DNA of 64,000 nt. Source: Capniomyces stellatus. Taxonomy: Eukaryota > Kickxellomycota > Harpellomycetes > Harpellales > Legeriomycetaceae. Where the stretch lies: contig LUVW01000002.1 of NCBI GenBank assembly GCA_001661515.1, forward strand, positions 751,850 through 815,849, in the 5' to 3' direction. Shown in pieces: positions 58,229-64,000 of this stretch; position 1 is the stretch's first letter, and each line of letters starts with the position of its first letter. The notes beneath the pieces are model-generated. The model did not search any database, was not told the origin of the DNA, and saw only the letters and a list, made by a program, of their open reading frames with translations. The translations under genes and the position numbers were made by a program.

Positions 58229-61200
58229 ATGGAAGAAGGGTTTGATGGGCATCAAAATAGCAATAATGGAAGCAACAACCAGAACAGTGACCGAGGATAT
58301 AATAGCAGGGGTAGAGGAGTGATTTCGCCATATAGTCAGAGTAAGATGGCATGATTCAGTATCAGAGTTTATAGTTGGATTGATAGTTGGATTGATGTGT
58401 AGGGAATTTGGATAAATGATTTAAATTATGGAGTGTAACTTAAAATGGATATAGATTCATCAAACAGCGAGTATCCATCGGAGGGGCCATTGTTGCGTAT
58501 AGACGATAGTCATGATAGCGGGTACAGGATTGAGCATCGGCAGGCAGCAGAGGATGAGCGGGCGAGAGCAAGAGAGGCGAAGAGATTGCAAAGGATACAC
58601 CGAAGGAGAGATATTGAGGAGAATAGAGCAGAGGTAGAGGCAGCAGCAGCAGAAGTAGAAGCAGGGGAGATGGGAGGAGAGAGAAGAGGAGGAGGAGGAG
58701 GGCTTGGGGGAATGGTGAATGAAAAATCAACAAAATTGAAGCATAATCCAAAGAGTAAAGAGAAGGGATCACGAAAGAAGCAGCCAAAGGAAAAGACGAG
58801 GTTGACAGCATGGGTGGTGTTTTACAATGTGATATCATTTTGGGCGCCGGATGCGCTGTTGAAAAGGGTGGGATTTAAGCTGAAGGAGAGCCGAGTGGCG
58901 TGGAGGGAGAAGATAGGGCTTATTTCGTTGATTATAGTAGCGTGTGCGATGGTAGGATTTATGACGTTTGGGCTACAGGCGGTGCTGTGCCAATCAAGCA
59001 CGAGGGTCAAGAACACAGATATTGGAGAGCAGTATGTAGTTGTTAAGGGGCGAGCGTACGATGTATCGAACTTTGAGCACCCGGCATCTTCACTGACAGG
59101 AACGTCAGCGGGGAGTATTTTGGGGGAGCCAGTGTTTGCGGGAATGATGGATTTGTCGCTTATGTTCCAAAACCCAAATACAGTTTGTAAAAGAGTGTTT
59201 GGGTATGAGGAAGGGTTTGCGGACTCGGCAGGGAATGTTGTTAGTGTGTTCCCATGCAAACCGGTGGCAAAGGGGATGACAGATCTGGTAGATGACAAAA
59301 CGCCTAGAGGGGTTGGGTGCCACAACTCTATGACGGCGCGTGAGAGGCTTAAATCGATGCCGTACTCGGAGGTTTCGTATAGCTGGGAGGACGCAATGCG
59401 CAACCCAAACTATGTGATCTACAACGGGGTGGTTTTGGATATGGGCAGAGTGTCGTGGCTGTACCGGGAGGTAGATGTCCCAGAGCTGATGCGGTCATTG
59501 AGCGACGGGACACACGGAGGCACAGACGTGTCGTTCATAATCAGCAAGACAGGAAGGGATATTGGGCAGTGTATGCAGGAGCTGTTCACAATAGGGTACA
59601 TCGACACGTCGTCAACAGGGTGTATAGTGTCTAACATAGTGCTATATGTGTCGTTGACGGTGATTCTGGGAGCAGTCTTTGCAAAGTTTTTTATGGCGGT
59701 GTACTTCAACTGGTTTATGTCAAGAAGGCTGACACAGGCAAAACCCGAAACAAGCGAGCAGAGACTCAAGAGACTTGAGGAGATTGAAAACTGGGCCAAC
59801 ATCAACAACCATTATGGACAAGAAAAGGTGGTTCCCAGGTACACAGTAGCTAATAGCGGGATGGAACAGCGTAAAAAGAATAGGTTCTTTTTGCCAACAA
59901 CCTCCAGGTACTCGCAGCTTTTGCCTGGCGACGAGCCTGGATCAAGAGACAGGTCAAGCAGACTGGTGGTGCCGCAAAAGCCATCAAGAGGGTCAGCGCT
60001 TAATTCGCCACTGTCCATATACCTGAGCCAAAGACAATCAGCGCTAATCAACACTACACAGTCACAAGCAGGCGACTCTTTGGTGTATGAAAGCAGTCAG
60101 CCAGGGGGATTCCTGGGGGCTTCTGAGGGAGCCTCGGGAACTTCAGGAGAAAGAAGCCAAGGTAGTATACACGGACAAAAACAAGAACAATCGCCGGTTC
60201 TATCATCAATGCCAATGCCGATGCCAATGCCGATACCAGCACAGAGGCCAGTTACGCGGTCAAACATGAATACAAGCGATGGCAAGATGATGGTGCAGCC
60301 AGAAGTTGACGATGTGGATTACTCGTATGACTTTGAGCCACTGAGAACAATTCTGCTTGTGACGTGTTACTCGGAAGGCGCGCATGGAATCCGAACGACA
60401 CTGGATTCGCTAGTAGCAACAGAGTACTCGTCAAAACACAAGTGCTTGTTTGTGATATGTGATGGACTGATCAAGGGAGCGGGTGAGGACGTGACAACGC
60501 CGGATATTTGCTTGTCAATGATGCAGGACTTTGTTATTCCGCCAGACAGAGTGCAAGCGTTCTCATACGTGTCAATAGCAACAGGCACAAAAAGACACAA
60601 CATGGCCAAGCTGTATGCAGGCTACTACATGGCCAGCGAGAATGCACCGGAGCCAATGCGGAGCCAGAGAGTGCCTATGATTCTGGTAGTCAAGTGCGGA
60701 ACGCCTGAGGAGGCCACGGAGAAGAAACCGGGAAACAGAGGCAAGCGTGACTCGCAGGTGATTCTTATGAGCTTTTTGCAAAGAGTGATGTTTGACGAGA
60801 GAATGACCAGGCTAGAGTACGAAATGTTTAATGCAATGTGGAACGTTACTGGAGTGACACCCGACAACTTTGAAATTGTTCTTATGGTGGACGCCGACAC
60901 AAAGATTTTCCCAGATTCGCTGGCCAAGCTGGTTGCCGTTATGGCAAATGACCACTCGGTTATGGGGCTGTGCGGGGAAACCAAGATCGCAAATAAGAGG
61001 GATTCACTCACAACAATGATCCAGGTGTTTGAGTACTACATCTCGCATCATCTTGCCAAGGCGTTTGAGTCGGTGTTTGGTGGTGTTACCTGTTTGCCCG
61101 GGTGTTTCTGTATGTACCGAATCAAGACGCCCAAGGGAAGCCACGGGTACTGGGTGCCTATTCTGGCTAACCCGGACATTGTCGAGAATTACTCGGACAA

Positions 61201-62743
61201 TGTTGTTGATACTCTGCACAAAAAGAATCTGCTGTTGCTGGGTGAGGATCGGTACTTGTCTACCCTGATGTTAAAGACCTTCCCCAAGCGCAAAATGCTC
61301 TTTGTGCCCTCCGCCGTCTGCAAAACTATTGTTCCTGACAGCTTCAAAATCCTGCTTTCCCAGCGTCGTAGGTGGATCAACTCCACTGTCCACAACCTGA
61401 TGGAGCTGGTTATGGTCAATGACCTGTGCGGTACCTTCTGCTTCTCAATGCAGTTTATTGTCTTTATGGAACTTGTTGGAACCGTAGTTCTTCCTGTTGC
61501 CATCATGTTTACCATTTACCTGCTCGTCATCTCCACCTTTACCCGCCCAGTCCCCTGGCTGCCCCTGTTCCTTCTGGCCTGTATTCTGGGTCTGCCTGCT
61601 GTTCTCATCGCCTTGACGTCCCGCAAAATGGTCTACATCGGATGGATGCTGGTCTATCTGTCCGCCCTGATTATTTGGAATTGTGTTCTTCCCGCATATG
61701 CGTTCTGGCATTTTGACGACTTTTCGTGGGGCGAGACCAGAAAGATCCAGGGCGAACAGAAGGACACTGGCCATGGTACCGAGGATGGCGAGTTTGACTC
61801 CTCTCATATTGTTATGAAGCGATGGTGCGATTTTGAGGCTGAAAAGAGATTTAGAGCTCAGGCCTTGATTTCTTCAAGCATTAACCTATCCAACTACGCA
61901 AAGGATCTCCCCCCAATCCTCCCCCGCTTCAAGCTCCAGCCAAACGCTGACAGGGGCGGCTCCTACACTGGTCAGCTCTCTGTCCTGCACGCTGTTGCCG
62001 AGTCTGTCCACGATTTGGATGCTCTTGAAGCCGTCGACTCAATTGAACAGCTCGGCTACCACACACCCAACATCATCTCCACTCTTGCAAACAACAACCA
62101 CTCCTTTTTGGGAAGCATGAGTCATGCAAACAGCTTCAACTCTCTGCACTCCCCAAAACTAAGAAACTCAAACTACCCTTCTTCTGTTAGGTCAATTGGT
62201 ATCCCAAATCCCGCCGCTAACGTCTCTTCCTCTTTGCTAATCAACAATTACAACTCTCCGTCCTTTTCAAACTCAAACTCAAACCCAAACATATACCAAC
62301 AAACAACCCACAGTAACTACCTGCAACAAAACCAAGCTGCTACTACTACTACTGCTAATGCTGCTTCTAGTAGTCAAAGGAATATAAATTCCCTTTCTAA
62401 TGTTCCAACCTCATCAACTCCACAATCAAGATCCGCCAACGTCTCGCGCTCCTCAATTACTCCAAACCACCCCTTAACTACACTAAACCCACACGTCAGA
62501 TCAACCACTTCTCATTCAAACTTTTATTCCTCCCCGCTTTCTAGACAGCCTGCCGTTACCAACCAAGGTTTTGATAATGAGGATCATGGCAGTGCTAACC
62601 GTGTTGCCAATGACCATCCTAACCAGTTTAATCTTGATAACAACTCGGAATACCAAGATGATTCTGAATACAGTCGGTATAGCCCACCTGAATCTACCGG
62701 TTTCCCCACCCAGAACCAGCACCGAGAGGATCAACACCGATAA
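58229..62743 (+). CDS. Class IV-type chitin synthase (GT2), probably 2 exons
   Basis: This plasma-membrane processive glycosyltransferase makes chitin from UDP-GlcNAc. The preferred model is exon 58229-58340, an intron 58341-58454, then 58455-62743 (1466 aa). A start at 58445, just before the acceptor, would give 1432 aa without splicing. It resembles Chs3. It has a charged N-terminus, RLTAWVVFYNVISFWAPDALL before TM1, a cytochrome b5-like segment (YVVVKGRAYDVSNFEHP), a second TM pair, then the GT2 domain with LMVDADTK (~850), GEDRYLSTL (~967) and QRRRWINSTV (~1006). C-terminal TMs follow, then a low-complexity Ser/Asn tail. No myosin motor is present, which excludes classes V/VII. Upstream exon and intron phase agree (CAG A|AT) but need transcript proof. 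Confidence 0.9.
58341..58454 (+). other. Candidate first intron of the chitin synthase gene
   Basis: GTAAGA at 58341 and TAG at 58452-58454 join codon-in-phase (A + AT), linking an N-terminal exon starting at 58229 (37 complete codons plus one base, Asn/Gly-rich) to the long frame. The alternative is no intron and a start at 58445. Confidence 0.5.
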
Positions 62744-64000
62744 ATTGATTCACTACCCTCCCTTTCCCTCCTTCCTCCCCCACCTTTTTTTTTGATTATA
62801 TATACAAGTCTACTTTTCTATCTATACATTTTATTTTTCTATTTTCCCTTATTAACACCTCATTTACTTTTGTTACACTTTTAATCTCGTTTTCTTTATT
62901 AATCTAAAAAAAAAAGAAAGTCACAATGGCTAGTTTAACACAATGTCTAGACAATAGAGTAGCAGAGCGCTGTAGACAACTTGATCTTTAACAGTTTTAT
63001 GTTGACTCTGATAAGATGCAATTTTTTCTATATATATATTTTTTTTCATTTCAATAAAAAGATAAAATAAAGCATGCTGGGCGGTGAAGTTGGCTTGACT
63101 GAGTATAGTCCAAGTAATATCAACCAGTCTCATTAGTAGAAAGTATAAACACTTGAAGCTTGAGTATCAGTGATGTTTAAAAAATAAAAAAGAATGAATA
63201 AAGCTGTCAAGGTGTTACGAGTTGCCCGAGTTTTATGAAACAGCAATGTTATAAATAAACTTTAAATGGGAAATTGGTTTCAATATCTAAAGTATTGCCG
63301 TACTAATATTGGTTCTGGCTTAGAGTGTTTGTTGGCTGCATATTGGTTGTTTTGGTGTGGATTCCAAAGTCCGTACAATTATATACCAACCGAATTAGTA
63401 AAACGTCAAGCTGTGCGCGCAATATTTATTTGTTGGATAGTAAGGCTAATTCCAGAGATTATAAAGCAGATTAAACCTAAAATATAATCTAGGTTTAACA
63501 AACGGAAAGAAAGAAAAAAAAACCAAGATAATTATTGCTAAGAACTCGACAGAATTACTCTACTAAATATCCCAACCTTTCTTTTCTAATAGAATTTAGA
63601 GAAAAGCTAAAACTATACTCAATCAAGTAAATCGAGAAGGTTAAACGAAACTGATTTACGATAAAATCAAACCGTTACTATATAGGGAGCACGTTATATG
63701 CAAATAGATCGAGAGATTAACCAAAAAGAAAACTGTTTGTGGTAAAAAAATATAGCAGGCATAAAAAGCTGAAACAGAAACAAACAACTTTTAGGCAAAG
63801 CAAAGGAAAAATAATAATAGCCAAGTTTACAGCGTCAAAACAACATACACACATTAATAGCTAGACTAGGTATATCAAACGTCAAACGATCCGAGCTTAA
63901 CCAAAATATAAATTAAAGCGAGAGTATATCAGAGCGGCAGCAAACTTGACAGTAAACCGAACAAGTCAAGCATATAAAGAAAACTTTGTCAACAGCGACT
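62744..64000. other. 3' flank of chitin synthase to window end
   Basis: A+T-rich. A 73-codon frame at 63266-63487 (begins MGNWFQYLKYC) has no family resemblance and no clear promoter; it is not called. No RNA gene is recognised. Confidence 0.4.

Noticed and set aside
1..64000. tRNA genes, rRNA, CRISPR arrays, transposons or biosynthetic clusters
   Set aside because: I saw no convincing tRNA internal promoter pair, no transposase or reverse transcriptase motifs, no terminal repeats with target duplications, and no cluster core enzymes. The single P450 next to an MFS gene is not enough for a cluster.

Overview
This 64 kb window is eukaryotic nuclear DNA from a filamentous or early-diverging fungus. 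The evidence is a class IV-type chitin synthase, a GDE1-type SPX/GDPD protein, many short GT-AG introns of roughly 50-250 bases, A+T-rich intergenic DNA full of homopolymers and microsatellites, and close gene packing on both strands. A dynactin p50 gene, which many yeasts have reduced or lost, and a trypsin-fold secreted protein point away from Saccharomycotina. A Zoopagomycota/Kickxellomycotina (for example Harpellales) source is my best guess, but it is inference only. A 10-N gap inside a long C tract marks the sequence as a draft assembly.

Layout. 0-3.7 kb: two related small secreted proteins in divergent orientation, the left one cut by the window edge. 3.7-9.0 kb: a WBP11-like splicing factor and dynamitin (dynactin p50), both rebuilt from 7 exons. 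9.3-10.5 kb: a 5-exon CTR-type copper transporter homologue with changed key residues. 10.7-11.2 kb: uncertain exons. 12.0-12.9 kb: a secreted trypsin-fold protein without its catalytic histidine. 13.8-15.6 kb: TFIIIC 95-kDa subunit, convergent with the DEAH helicase Dhr1/DHX37 (15.8-20.1 kb). 20.5-25.5 kb: RTP1/TANGO6. 26.2-28.3 kb: DPH7 in 8 exons. 28.7-30.8 kb: a RAD51 paralogue. 31.4-35.5 kb: EFR3. 37.8-39.1 kb: mitochondrial phosphate carrier. 41.1-42.1 kb: TANGO2. 42.8-46.7 kb: GDE1 in 9 exons. 47.5-48.4 kb: an unrecognised membrane protein. 48.8-51.0 kb: cytochrome P450. 51.8-53.1 kb: an MCT-type MFS transporter. 53.1-58.2 kb: a gene-poor stretch. 58.2-62.7 kb: chitin synthase.

Most genes are unrelated housekeeping functions: splicing, ribosome biogenesis, Pol II and Pol III transcription, dynein transport, diphthamide synthesis, DNA repair, plasma-membrane PI4K anchoring, phosphate and phospholipid metabolism, and cell wall synthesis. 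I see no biosynthetic cluster or mobile element. The novelty lies in the left 13 kb, with a secreted-protein paralogue pair, a pseudoprotease and a residue-altered CTR homologue. Exon models were built by hand from reading-frame phase and splice signals. They are internally phase-consistent but unconfirmed by transcripts.
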